Origin: Anthoceros angustus
Lineage: Eukaryota > Streptophyta > Anthocerotopsida > Anthocerotales > Anthocerotaceae
Reading direction: 5' to 3'
Length of the DNA stretch: 64,000 nucleotides
NCBI GenBank assembly: GCA_010909165.1
Contig: MU008213.1
Location: 1-64,000 of the forward strand
A model generated the notes under the pieces. It was not told the origin of the DNA and ran no database searches. It saw only the letters and a list, made by a program, of their open reading frames with translations. A program made the translations under genes and the position numbers. Of the stretch, positions 43,931 to 55,230 are shown piece by piece. Each line of letters opens with the position of its first letter. Positions within the stretch are counted from its first letter, which is position 1.

Positions 43931-46030
43931 AACTGGAGAATGCCCATAGGTTGGAAGTAGTGTACAGATTAGTTGGTGGTTACCTTCTCCGTCACCCGAA
44001 GGCCCATAGCTCGATGGTAACTTGGTATCGATCGTGCGCATAACTTAATGAGCTTATTAGGGATCTCGGCGAATAAGTCCGTTGGTCTTCTCCGTTAACC
44101 CATTGGCCTTGGGTTGTATGGTCGCATCTTTGCGATGAGTTATCTGAAATAGTCAGTCATTGCATTGAGGAAATGAGTTCCCCCTATAAACACCAAGCTA
44201 CAGCGGACACCCATACCATGTTATGATGTTTTTGTAGAGGAACTTTGCCACAGTGCTTGCAGAGTCCGTCCTTGTTGCCATCGCTTCTACCACACAGTGC
44301 GGTGGTCGTTGCCAGTATCTCTTCATGTGTGCTTTGTCGTGGTGCATAGGTCCGGCCGAGTGATACCTATTTTTCGAGAAGGCGTGGTGCTAGTATGGGC
44401 TGTTGACCATTGAGTTGTTGGGGTCGGCTTCCCGATCCGCTGACAAGCATCACATCGCTTCACGAACTGGTGCGTTTCCCTATACATGGTGGGCCACCAG
44501 TACCCAGCCTCCAAGATCTTTTTGGTGGTGACCTACGCCGCATAATGTCCACCACCCAGTCCCTCATGCATCCCTTTTATTACTACCTCCGTTTCCGCCT
44601 GTTGGAGGTATCTCCGTTCAACTCCGTCCGGCCTCACCTTGAAGACGCATCCGTTATACATCCGAAAAGGGCGGGCATAGTGCACAAAGGCTTGTTGTTG
44701 GCTACGAGTCAATCCGCGTGGCATCTCCATCTCCACAGTCGCTCCGGCTCATGGTTACTGGCTCCCTCGGCGACTCCTTCTCGTTTACTGGCTTCTCGGT
44801 TCTTACGACTCGCTCCTCACTTTCCGCCTCCCATGGCCACCGGGTTCCTCGTGCGGGAAGGCGTCCTCACGATGCGGGGCGCTCGGTCTTGATCTCGGCA
44901 GTCGGTGTTTGGTGTTGCAGTCTGTCTCCACCTCAAAGGTGAACTCTTGGAGTGTGAATCCACCTACAATTAAATCACAGCAGTGCCTTATTCACGAGAT
45001 GCTTGAGCGCAAAGTGGTCCACATAGAACACAAACTCGTTGGGTAGGAGGTAGTGCCTGAATTTCTTGATCGCGTACACCATGCCCAGTGCCTCCCGCTC
45101 CGTGGTAGTGTACCTTCGTTCCGCATGCGTGAGCTGCCTTCCAGCGTAGTAGATCGGATGATCCCTCCGCTGATCGTCCTTTTGGCTGAGCACAACTCTC
45201 GGAGATGGCGAAAACACATCCACATATCACGATGAAACCGCTACCCCGGTCCGGACCTTTCAATGCTGGAGCACTTATCAGGTGATGCCCAGATCCTTGA
45301 GCAGTCTCTCTCTCCGGTGTCCAAGTCCTCTTCCTTCCGAAGCAACTCTGTCAGCTTGGCGGCGCGCTTGGCAAAGTCCTTAATGAACCGTCTGTAGTAA
45401 CCCACCATGCCCGGGGAATCCTCGCCCAGCTCCTTGATTTGTGGGTTGCAAGGCAGATGGCCGGACTTTATCTTGGTCCAACTCTATCCCTCGTGCCGAT
45501 ACCCGATGCCCAAGCAGGATTCCCTCCGTCATGCCGAAGTAGCATTTCTCCGGATGTAGGTACAGCTGAGTTTCCCTATAGCACTCCAAGCACTTCCGCA
45601 GGTGGCCAACATCCTTGTCCTCCTCGCCGTGCACACAAAAGTCGTCCAAGAATACCTCCATGAAGTCCCTCAAGAAATCCCGGAAGACATTGGTCACCAT
45701 CCGCATGAATGACCCTGGCGCTCCCGTCATCCCGAAGGCGCTTCTCTTGTAGGCGAACGTCCCCCACTCCGTCGTGAACGTGGTCTTGTCCCGGTCAGAG
45801 CTCCCTCGAGTCTGCGTTAGTTGGTTGTACGAGTAGCCATCTAGGAAGTAAATTGGGCACGCCACCTTGTCAGAGTATATGTCATCTCGAAGGCATGGGA
45901 AAGTGATCCTTCGGTGGCGGCATTAGTTCCTCCAATCTGGCGGGGCGGATTTGCAGATTTCTTGGGCACCACAACAATGGGTGCCACCCATTCGTTGTTT
46001 ACAATCGGGAAGATGATGTCCACCTCCAAA
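43930..46030 (-). pseudogene. Gypsy-2 Pol (RT, RNase H, integrase)
   Basis: RT begins EVDIIFPIVNNEWVAPIVVV (46029). It reads FLDGYSYNQLTQTRG (45850) and TTFTTEWGTFAYKRSAFGM (45780), with the catalytic FLDDF at about 45645 and the LHPEKCYFGM segment at 45560. RNase H reads IYYAGRQLTHAERRY and TEREALGMVYAIKKFRHYL (45160-45060). The integrase zinc domain has YWWPTMYRETHQFVKRCDACQ (44500-44440). Core pieces with VVEAMATRTDSA are readable to about 43930. Frameshifts occur between domains. Tyr is replaced by Phe in the YxDD box, which is tolerated in gypsy RTs. Confidence 0.85.
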
Positions 46031-46211
46031 TATTTGTCCAGGACCTCCTTGACCTTCAGCGAGTGTTTGGGATTTAGTTTATATTGGCCGAATTGACGGG
46101 CACACGCGAGTCTATCAGGTGTTCTCCCCTTTGTTTGGGATGCCCTTCATGTCAAGTGACCTTGAAAGCAAATACCTCATTTGAACTCCCCTACGGTGTG
46201 TGAGGTCTCGC

Positions 46212-48962
46212 TTACTCCGTTGGCATGCCCTTCCGGAACTTTAAGGACTTGCCGGGTCGTACCTCCACGTCTTCCACATCGTCCGGATTGACTGTCTCCC
46301 TTTCCCTCGCAGCTTCGCTACGTCCAAACCCTTCATCCTCCATCCGAGGTTCATCCTCACGCATTCCCCACTCCCGGAAGAGCTCGTCCGAGGTGAAACA
46401 GGTCACTTCTTCAGGCTCCACCACCTCGTCATTCGAAGGGCCCTCTCCCTTGCTATCGTCCTCCTGGCTTGGCGCGGCATCCACCCGGAAATAGTTGACG
46501 ACCTCCGCTCCAAAGGCGTCCCTCCGGTAGTCCATTTCCTCTTCAGACCACGAGATCTTCGGGAAGGGGTAGGCATCATCCGTATCCTCCCGTTTGTCGT
46601 TTCCACTGTCCTCGGCAGTGTACCCTTAGTCGTGCTTCTGATTTCCATGATGTGTCCTTGCTCCAGGTGATCGCTACTCGCCCTTCCCTTACCTTCGGAT
46701 CCCAGTCGACTAGTTTGAAATGGATCTCCTTCCTCCCGAAGTGTAGTTTGTAAGGCGAGTCAGGCCGAGGGTGTCCCCAGCGGTGACCTCGTACCCCAAG
46801 GTCCGTGGGGCAGTGACCACAAAAGTCCAGCGTGTAGGGTGCCCTTCATTTGGTGGACTCCGGACAACTCTCCGTAGCGTCTCGACATGTCCGCCATCCT
46901 GAGAGTTTTGGTGGATGGCACGAATGTCGTGAACCCCAAACATCTTGCCGTGGCTCCCGTGATGAGGTTGACTCCCGAGCCCGTGTCCAGTGCACGTTTT
47001 GATTCGCACCCATGATTTCCACGAACCACGGCGCTCCACAGATCGTGTGGGATACCCACCCTTACCTCCACCGGTTTGGTCTTACGACCTGGAGTGCTTC
47101 GGCGTGGTTGTGTCTCCTTGATGGCCCGTCGAACTTCCTGCCGGTACTTCGGATTATCTCTCAATAGCTGTCGAAACAACGCCAGGTGCTGTTGGTTCAT
47201 CATCAGGTCGGCCACCTTGAATGGCGTGGGAAGCTCCTTAATTGTGCCATGTGTCCGCTGCGGTTCTCCTAGCTCTCCACCACTGCCCCGTTGTGGCTTG
47301 ACCACCTCCGGATCCTGTCGGATCTCCTCCTGAAGCATCTCCGTCACTTCTCGAACCACATCCGGCGGAAACTGGGGTGTTGCCTTGGGTGGGTCCGTGC
47401 TTTCTCTCGCTACCTCAGGGAGTTTCTCCTCGGGTGATTCCTTTGGCAGAGCTGCCCGATCCAACTCTCCTTCCTTGGCTAGTTCCCCCCCTTTGCGGGA
47501 GTACCCTCCTCCGTATCCGTGGTACTCTCTCCATTCTTCTTCCTTTTCAGCTGCCTTCTCTCCTTTCACTCCTTTCTGCGACTTCGAGTTGACACCTCCA
47601 GCACCTCCAGGGCCACCTCTTCTTCCTTAGTAGTACCCCCTTCACGCCACACCGTCCCAAGTCCCCTCGGTGTCTCCTCCCATTCCTTGATTTGTCGTCT
47701 TCAATCTGCTGCGGCGCGGCGGGAATGGTGTGGGCGGTTCAAGGTTCTCCCCGGGGTGGCATAGCGTACCGTCTTTGAGCGAGGGTTCGGGCTGAAGTCT
47801 GCCGCCTCCTTTTATCCCACAGGCGTTCAAAATCTCCATTACCTTGCCTGGTGGGGTACGGGCAAGTGTTGGAGTAGTGCCCGGGGTTTCCACAGTTCCA
47901 ACAGACCACCGCCGCCCAGAGAATCCCCGATGGTCCCCCCATGCGGTGTTGCATCGGCGGTCGGGGCATGGACGCACCCCCCGCCGCAGGATACATCGTC
48001 TTTGGGTATCGCGGCCTCGGAGGGGCTTCCTGCACTTGGTAAGCGTCCTCCCATTATTCCTCTGACTCTTCCTTGTAGTCGTACTCCACTTGGTTCACCC
48101 GTGCGGAAGGCGGTTAGCCTTGATGCCCATCTTTGGTGGCACACCGCGCACCATAAATGGGTCCGAACCGTAGTGGCCGCCTTCCGCCACTCGATCCTTT
48201 ACCTGATTGATCGTTAACTCCTCCACCTTCTTCATTACCTGCTCCAGGTCCTCCCTCAAACCCACTACTTCCTTTAAGGGAGCCGGATCAAGTGGAGCCT
48301 CTCGCCCCGGGGCAAGCATCACGACCTCCTTTTTTTCACCCCTCCGTTTCACTACGGCCTTCTTCTTCTTATTTTTGCGGCGGGGTTCTTCCTCCTCCGC
48401 AGAGACTTCGGACTCTACCTCGGAGATCTCCTCCTCCTCCTCCAAAGAAACCTTCGTCTCTTCATCTTCCTCTTCCGAGGGCTCCTCATCTTCAGACTCC
48501 GAGCTCCGTCTCTTCTTCTTCTTCTTCTTCTTCCCTCCCTGGGTCATCCTCGTTCTTCGTTGGTGCATCGACTCCTCGTAGTTCTCGGCCGCCCGGACCG
48601 CTTTACTCACATCTTTCTCGGCCAGCACATGGCAGCCATTGGTTTGGGTTGGGCCGACGCAAACCATCCACCTTTGCATGGTGGTGTGGTGAGTGCCAGT
48701 CTGGGGCGTAGAACAGCTCGATATCTGATCGGCTTCTCACCACCTCGCTTGATTCTCGAGCTTGGGCGTAGACTTCTGATCGATTCCTCGGAATCTCTCG
48801 AGAGAGCATCCTTGACTTCAAAGGTTGCGAGGCGTTAGGGTGCAGTACTTCCTCCGTACCATTGAGCCGCCATTCCCAGGACCCACAGGCAGTTGAATGG
48901 TAACGCATCAGGAGCCTTCTCCGTTAAGTTGCAGGACACAAAATCCTCCACAAGGTTTGCAT
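46212..48962 (-). pseudogene. Gypsy-2 Gag and protease
   Basis: Gag begins within the frame at 48950 (a DFVSCNLTEKAPDALPFNC segment, then LGMAAQWYGG). It continues as a basic KKKKKKKRRSSE and long acidic region (48540-48400) and then a zinc knuckle CWNCGNPGHYSNTC (about 47905). The protease reads RALDTGSGVNLITGATARCLGF (about 46990-46925), with the catalytic D-T-G intact. The linker toward RT (46535-46212) is acidic. Frame changes near 48110, 47740 and 46760 break it. Confidence 0.82.
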
Positions 48963-48964
48963 CC

Positions 48965-49507
48965 CTTCCTTGGCTTCGGCGCGCGCGGCCGGTCGGCCCT
49001 GTCCGGTGGGATCGAGTTCGCCCGGTTTGGTCTGGGCGTACGCGCTGGATGCGAGAAAAGGCGGCGATCAGGAGGCAGAGAGGCTTGTTCATGGCGAGGC
49101 TCATGGAAGGTTCATGGAGGAGGAGAGGCGGAGGGCGCTGCGGCTGCGCGAGGCCCGCCGCCGTCGCGCCGATGCGGCGCGCAGGCGCCGCACCTGCAGG
49201 CAACCACGACCAGCACCGCGAAGCAGGCGCCCACGGTCTTCTGCAGCGCCGGATCCTCGGGCTGCTGAACAGCATGGGGCGCCCACGGGCAGCGCGCGTG
49301 AAGGTCTCGGTCAGGCCCGGGATCAGGTGAAAGAAGAAGGTGGTCGAATACGCGATGGTTTCCACGTAGCGGGAGGCGCGGCCGAAGGCGTTCGTCCGGC
49401 CGGCCGCCGCCGCGACGAGCAGCACCGCCAGCGTCAGGATGCCCAGCACGTGGGTGCGCCGAAGCCGCCGCGCTGGAAGATCCCAGCCCGTGAGGCAGGT
49501 GAGCACC
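48965..49507 (-). other. GC-rich fragment of bacterial character
   Basis: The fragment is much richer in G+C than its surroundings and lacks plant retroelement features. On the minus strand it reads like the end of a bacterial inner-membrane protein (LRRTHVLGILTLAVLLVAA, then IAYSTTFFFHLIPGLTETFTR). That frame continues after a 1-base shift to a TGA at 49101. The ATG of a second frame overlaps that stop (ATGA, 49104-49101), a typical bacterial operon junction. The second product would begin MNKPLCLLIAAF and, after another 1-base shift, gives an Ala-rich cleavable signal peptide. It ends on the left inside the gypsy-2 Gag and on the right at the N (49508). It could be contamination joined at assembly, or a real but decayed transfer; the former looks more likely. 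Confidence 0.7.
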
Positions 49508-49508
49508 N
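49508..49508. other. Single undetermined base (N)
   Basis: This is the only ambiguous base in the window. It sits exactly at the end of the bacterial-like fragment, which suggests a scaffold join or low-quality consensus. Confidence 0.95.
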
Positions 49509-50725
49509 TCGTTCCTTCAATTGCGGGACTCATTTGTGCTCATCTCCTTGTTGGTGTTCCTCTTCTTTGATAGGTGAAGAAGAGGACCTCGAATGACAAC
49601 ACTTACAGGAGATCACATGTGATGCAATACGACAAATTATCTCTCTTCTTAGGTTATGACCGAAGCGAAAGTCGCAGGCTGCCTTGTTGGACATGGGCAT
49701 TTCCGGAACAATCACTTGGGAGTCAGGTGTGAATCAACGCCATCTGATTTGCACTATTGGCACAAGGTACAAGCATCATTACTCTTCATGTGGATTTGTT
49801 GTGAACCTTGGAAGGGACGAGGGTATGACGAGAATAGGTGTTGACATTAGGTCTCAATAATATTAGCATTTATAGTGTGTGTGTGTGTACATAGATATTA
49901 TTATTCTACTTACCCCTTCATTAGAGTTACGTCCTTTAGTGAAAGGTTGTGGGAGGCAGATCCCGGGGCTTCCGAGATGCACCCTCTAGCGGCCACACTT
50001 ATCCCACTGTCGTTTCGTACGTTGGGTTTCGTCCCATGAGACTTGTGGTACGGTTGGATCTTGAGAAATCGCTACTGCACTACACACTACCTCGACCTTC
50101 TAAACAAGACGCCCTCTCACGCTCCCTCTCTACACAATCACCAGATCGCTTCTTAAATTCACCAAGCCTCAACCTAACGACACCACACAATTGTGTCACG
50201 TCTTAATAGCAAGGTCATCACGGGCCCCAGGGACCCGACCCACACCGCAACCGTCCCTACTCCTAAGACCACTCTTCTCCACTGTGAGCGCCCTCTTACT
50301 TGCATTTGGGATTCGTCCCTTAGGCTGCCTGTGGCCTTCCGTTTTTCCTGCACTCTAATCCTCCTCACAACTCTCTCAATCAACAACGCCCTCTCCTTCT
50401 CTACTCATCTAACCTTCCTTTCTCCACAATCTCCTACTCTAACACCGATTGTTGGCTCATTAATACCAACTCGCCCTTACGGCACAACTGCCTGGGGTCC
50501 GTCTGGAAATTAACAAGTTCTTCCTTGGGCCGGTTGCTATGTGGTGTGTACCAGACAGCGAGAACCTCCAGGGAGTCTTTCCCTGCAGTCTACCCTCAAG
50601 CCGAGAGTTCCTTGAGCATCGCCACACTCAAAGTAAAACAATTCACACGAACCATTCACAAGGGAGCGCAGGGCGCTGCAAAGAGCAAGCCCTCCCCAAA
50701 GACCGCGCGTTCTTCTCTACTCTAA
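49509..50725. other. Stretch without a recognised gene
   Basis: A short GTGTGTGTGTGT microsatellite lies near 49878. A pyrimidine-rich tract at 50080-50450 keeps one frame open for about 100 codons but shows no domain. Confidence 0.4.
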
Positions 50726-50900
50726 TCGTTAGAATTGTATGGTTTAATATATCGTACATTACGTTATACCAAGTAGGTTATCTAGTTTACTTAAGAGGGC
50801 TTATGAAGTAACCGCTTTACGTGTTACTCTTGTGTCTTTCCAACATTATCAATGTATGCTTGCGTGAGTGTGTGTGTCTCGTAATCCACAAACATTTTCA
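50726..50900 (+). repeat. Copia-3 5' LTR, probable
   Basis: The right end is fixed by the primer-binding site at 50901. The left end is a guess from GTTAGAATTG near 50729, which resembles a common copia LTR start. No 3' partner exists in the window. Confidence 0.45.
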
Positions 50901-50912
50901 TGGTATCAGAGC
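50901..50912 (+). other. Copia-3 primer-binding site
   Basis: TGGTATCAGAGC is a perfect match to the complement of plant initiator tRNA-Met, directly after an LTR end ATTTTCA. Confidence 0.92.
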
Positions 50913-51036
50913 GGGATGATCCGCATCCCTGCTCATCGCTTCTACCTTCCCATTTTTCTTTAATCTCATAATGGAATTAATTAAGTGGCAGCGCGATTTC
51001 TTTTAAAGACTGGACGGTGGCTAATGAAGCAGCAGG

Positions 51037-53860
51037 ATGCCTCGCAAGGAATTTTGCAGGCATTCATTTCTGGACAACCTGAGTGGCAAGCGTGATAAGG
51101 TGAAGACTCCACCCCGAGGACGTGGATTTGTGGAGGCTTTTGAGCGCCTCTACTTCAAGCAGAAGATTCCACAAGTCAAATTGAGAGGGTTCGCTTTTTA
51201 CAACAATTCATTGATTCCTTTCCCCAGTTCTATCACCGAGACTCCACCGCGTCAAGTAGCTTCAGCAGAAATGGTTACTAGTTCGTCCAAGAGCGATGTA
51301 GGTCATATCCTACCCGTTGTGCTCGAGATTCGTTCTTCTTTGCCTTCAATAGCCAGAATGCCAAGTTGGTCGAACTGTCCAGTAAGATAGACAACGCCAT
51401 TGTCAGACTTGATAGGCTAGAGAAAACCGGAGAGTTGGGAAAATTCTCATCCGTTTCTCAAGAGCTAGAGGTCAAGAGACATACCAAGGAAATTAGAGAG
51501 ATTCGACAGCAGCTCGGGTCTGATGTCCCTGTTCCACAATAATCACTTTGATTTCCAGCAGTAATGGCTGGAACAGGGTCAGATGGGTCTGACCGACTCC
51601 AGGAGAAGGATCGCCTGACTCCTTCCAATTATGACAACTGGAGTTTTCGTATACGCTGTATCCTCGAAGAGAAGTCACTCATGGATGTGGTTGATGGCAC
51701 CAATCCACAGAGAATTGCTGGTCAACCGTCAGGGCCAGCAACACCAGGAGGATCGGTACCCATCTGGACAGCAAAGCAAGCTGAGGAGTGGCAGTCGAAG
51801 GACAGGAAGGCACGCTCAATTCTCGTGTCTTCAGTGTCCCAAGACATGATTCCTCACATCAAGCTGACAAGTACATCAAATGAAGCATGGACATTGTTAG
51901 GTGACACTTATGAATCTAAGGATATGATGACGGAAGTTGCAGCAACCTTACATTTCCAGACACTTAGCATGAAGGAGGCGATTCCGTTGAGAGCCATGTC
52001 TCGAGGTTTCGATGCGACGAGCCAAGCATCTTGTGGAGTTTTTGTGCTGACGGCATGACAATTCAACTCCTCGCGTCACTGCCGCCAAGTTATGAGCAGT
52101 TTAGCGCCAGTCAGCAAGCAATTGCCATCAAAGTCCCAGCAACCTCTACAACACCTGCTACATCCAACCTGACTGTACAGAAGTTGGTTGGTGCATTGCT
52201 TGTGAAGCCAGCGAGCATCTGAAGCCGAGGTTAAATCTCAAAATAAAGGAGACCGCCCTCTTGATTGGAGGCGGCGTCGTGGCGAGGGAGGACGTGGCCG
52301 TGGAGGTGCTGGTAGGGGCAGAGGGCAAACGTCCTCTTCATCACCTGATCCGAACTCCACAAAGAAACCAGGTGTGTGTAATTATTGTGGCAGACCTAAC
52401 CATTGGGTTAAGGATTGTAGGAAGAAGAAGGCTGATGATGCAGCTAAAGGAAAACACTCATCTGAGACACATGTTGCCAGAGCGTCCACTCCAAGTCTGC
52501 TGGTAATGTGTCTTGCATCTTCCTCACGTGATTCCTGTCACTGGTTTCTTGACAGTGGTGCATCCAATCACATGTGTTCTATGAGGAAGGCCTTCATTTC
52601 CTACAAACCAACTCCACCTGGTCATGACCATGCTGTTGTCTTAGGTGATAACTCAGCTTTGCCAATTAGAGGGTTTGGAACAGTCCGTGTTACTCTGCAG
52701 AATGGTACACCTTTTGAGTTAGAAAATACTCTTCATGTTCCTCTCCTGACTAAGAATTTAGTTAGTACAATGGCCTTGGAAAACAGGTTGCATTACATTT
52801 GAGGGCATAAGTGTACCATTTCTCTCACGGTCTCCATCCAGTTCTAGCTCGTGGTCGCCCCTTGTATGATCTCTATTTGCTGGATTTCTTTGTTGATGTT
52901 CCCGCTCCTGCAGCCCACGTTGCTGATGCAAAGGCTCCTGTTAGTACAGCTTATCTATGGCATTGCAGGCTTGGTCATCCTAATATACAAGCCATGAGAC
53001 GTCTTCTCAAAGAGACGATGGTAACTGGATTTGTGGAATCGGAGTTACCTGATCTGGAGCTGTGTGTAGCTTGTATCCATGGCAAGTAGTTTAAATCCCA
53101 CTTTGGGAGTGGTAAACCTCGCAAGGTTACAGAACCTCTGGATCTAATCCACACAGATATCTGTGGCCCTATGTCTACTCCATCCTGGGGAGGCTCACGA
53201 TATTTTGTGGTATTTGAGGATGACAGGACTCACTTCACTGTTACATCCCTCCTTCAGCATAAGAGTGAGGTATTTTCCTGCTTTAAGAAGTATCTGGCTT
53301 ATGCAGAACGCCAGACTGGGCATAAGTTGAAATGCCTCAGATCTGACAATGCCAAAGAGTATTTGTCAGCTGCCTTTCAAGAATTTTGCGAAGAAAGAGG
53401 AATCACCAGACAGCTCACTATACCTTATCATTCCGATATGAATGGTCGGGCTGAACGTCGCCATCGTACCATTCAGGATGCAGCCAGGTCCCTTATGTTT
53501 CAGGGGAGGTTGCCTGTACGATTTTGGGGTGAAGCAGTTCAAGTTGCCACATATCTTCAGAACAGGATTGTTGTCTCATCCCTTCATGGCCAGACACCCT
53601 TTGAGGCTTGGACGGGGGTCAAGCCCGATTTATCACATCTTCGAGTTTTTGGGAGCATTGCCTATGCACATATTATTCGGACAAAGCTGTAAGTTCTCTT
53701 ACAAATCACAACATATTTTATCGGCTACACTGTTGGCATCCATGGGTACAAATTGTTTGATCCTATCTCTCATAAGGTACTCCATGCTCGAACAGTGGTC
53801 TTTGATGAGAGATCATTCTTGAGACTACTTCTTTGGATGATTCAGTTCATTCCTTTTGAT
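51037..53860 (+). pseudogene. Copia-3: leader, Gag, protease and integrase, 3'-truncated
   Basis: A leader frame (51037-51390) is followed by Gag from the ATG at 51564 (LQEKDRLTPSNYDNWSFRIR, then ILVSSVSQDM). The zinc knuckle is CNYCGRPNHWVKDC (about 52374). The protease active site is WFLDSGASNHMC (about 52545). The integrase zinc domain is HCRLGHPNIQ (about 52960), and the core from 53150 has HTDICGPMS, then RSDNAKEYLSAAF and GRAERRHRTIQDAARS (53440). It ends with LRVFGSIAYAHI (53640) and fades at about 53860. There is no RT, RNase H or 3' LTR, so more than half of pol is missing. A few stops and frame changes (near 52050, 52215, 52800, 53088) interrupt it. Confidence 0.9.
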
Positions 53861-54750
53861 GCTCAAGGACATTTTGATCGATGACTCGACCATGAGTTGA
53901 CAATACTTTTCCACGGTTTGATGCCTCTTTTCCGGTGGATGTTCTGAAACGATCTAATCCATTTGTTCGCTGGTGTTGCTCCTCTGGTAGGTCTGTTCAC
54001 AGTGCTATAGCTTACCGTCTTCCGATTCGATGTTGATTCCGATTACATGCCCCGGTCCTCGGTCCCATTGCTGGCTTTGTTCCTCCGAAGGTTGGTAGAG
54101 GACTCTGTGGGCACACCTCGCCCGGTGTGAGAAAAAGCGGACTACCGGCGGTGGCTGGCGGACTACCGTGAGGTCGAATCTCGGCTAAAAAGGGAAATGA
54201 GAATAGGGGGAGGATATCCACTATATATGCTCATCAATAGGGAAATAAATATACAAGGTAATTAGAAAGCGATTAATTAGAGATAGTAGGCAAAATAGGA
54301 AATAGGCAGCATAGGTAGGATTAGGATTTTGGAATGATAAACCAGATCTAGGGTTGTACAGCCTCCAGGTGGCAGTCATCCAAAGAGGGCAAAGTAGAGC
54401 TGGAGCTGAAATTGGAGCGTAAGCGCAAAAGGAAGGAAGGCTACCATCGCTGCGAGAAGAGGAGCTGCCATCACCGCGAAAGCGGTGGGAGGCGAGGCGT
54501 GCGCTTCGAGGAGGGACCCGGACCCGTGAGCAGCGAGGTGAAAAGCGCAGAGCGTGAAGAGGAGAGCTCTCCACACGCCTCAGGCTACTGAAGAAGGAGG
54601 TGTGGAGCGAGAGCTGAAGCGCGGCCTCAAAGTGCCGTGGGCAGAATTGAGGCGGAGGCCGTGAACAATTGGTGGCGGCGCCCTGCCTTGGAGGAAGGAC
54701 CACGGAGAGGAGATTGGCAGCAGCTGGAGAACTTAGGCCAGGGCTAACGT
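53861..54750. other. Region between copia-3 and copy B without a recognised gene
   Basis: CTACCG-palindrome remnants at about 54140-54175 suggest that a family member once reached here. The 217-codon minus frame 54874-54221 is Ser/Pro/Arg-rich and shows no domain. Confidence 0.4.
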
Positions 54751-55230
54751 GTATTGCAGGGTGAGTGTTGTTGCCACAGCAAGGAAGGGGTGTGTTTAGG
54801 TGTGGAGTTTTGAAGCTCCCAAATTGGAAAGTAATTCCCTTCCTTGAAGCACTTGGAGAAGAGGAAAGCGCCAAGCATTCTGAGGCATTGCGGAGACCTC
54901 CAAGCCCTGACCTTGGGAGGAGCGCCAGGAGTCACGAGCTGGAGTCATCAAGGCGAGGCCCTGAGGGCAAGGCGGGCGCAAAGTCAAGGAAATTGAGAGC
55001 GAAGGGAGGAGCACCGCGACCACCTGCCGGCGGCGCCGTGCCCTGGAAGAAATCGCGAGGAAAATTTGCAACAGCTGGGAAGCATCACCAAGCCTAACGT
55101 TGAAATTGGGTGTTAAGAGAGGTTTTGCTGCCGGACTTGAAAAGAAGGAGCGTTTGAGAGCAAAGTCTTGAGGTTGCCAATTGGGAGGTAGTTCACTCCC
55201 CTAGCAGCGTTTGGAAAGGAAGGCGCCGCC
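54751..55230. repeat. Leader duplication upstream of copy B
   Basis: The segment at about 54800-54860 (TGAAGCTCCCAAATTGG, then GTAATTCCCTTCC) is repeated in diverged form at 55165-55225 (TGAGGTTGCCAATTGGG, then GTAGTTCACTCCC), directly before the ATG of copy B. A GCGGCGCCCTGCCTTGGAGG-like part also occurs twice (54675 and 55030). The leader was therefore duplicated with a period of about 360 bp. The same leader precedes copy A (38885-38975). Confidence 0.65.

Larger units (their letters stand above)
43930..48962 (-). mobile_element. Gypsy-2: Ty3/gypsy element without LTRs
   Basis: On the minus strand this has Gag (48962-47739), protease (about 47040-46900), RT (46029-45380), RNase H (about 45263-44975) and integrase (44736-43930). 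Gag is cut at its N-terminus by the bacterial-like fragment at 48965. The integrase core runs into anonymous sequence on the left, so both LTRs are missing. RT before integrase proves the gypsy order. It is not the same family as gypsy-1: it has no methyltransferase between protease and RT. Confidence 0.85.

Noticed and set aside
48207-48711. Ser/Phe-rich plus-strand frames of 124 and 139 codons
   Set aside because: They are shadows of the Lys/Glu-rich Gag region of gypsy-2 on the minus strand.
48965-49507. Confident call of horizontal gene transfer from bacteria
   Set aside because: The fragment abuts an N, lies inside a retroelement gene without insertion signatures, and has single-base shifts; contamination or misjoin is at least as likely.
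54221-54874. 217-codon minus-strand frame
   Set aside because: It has no domain, mixed composition and a start in the leader of the coiled-coil family; the plus strand repeat structure explains the sequence better.
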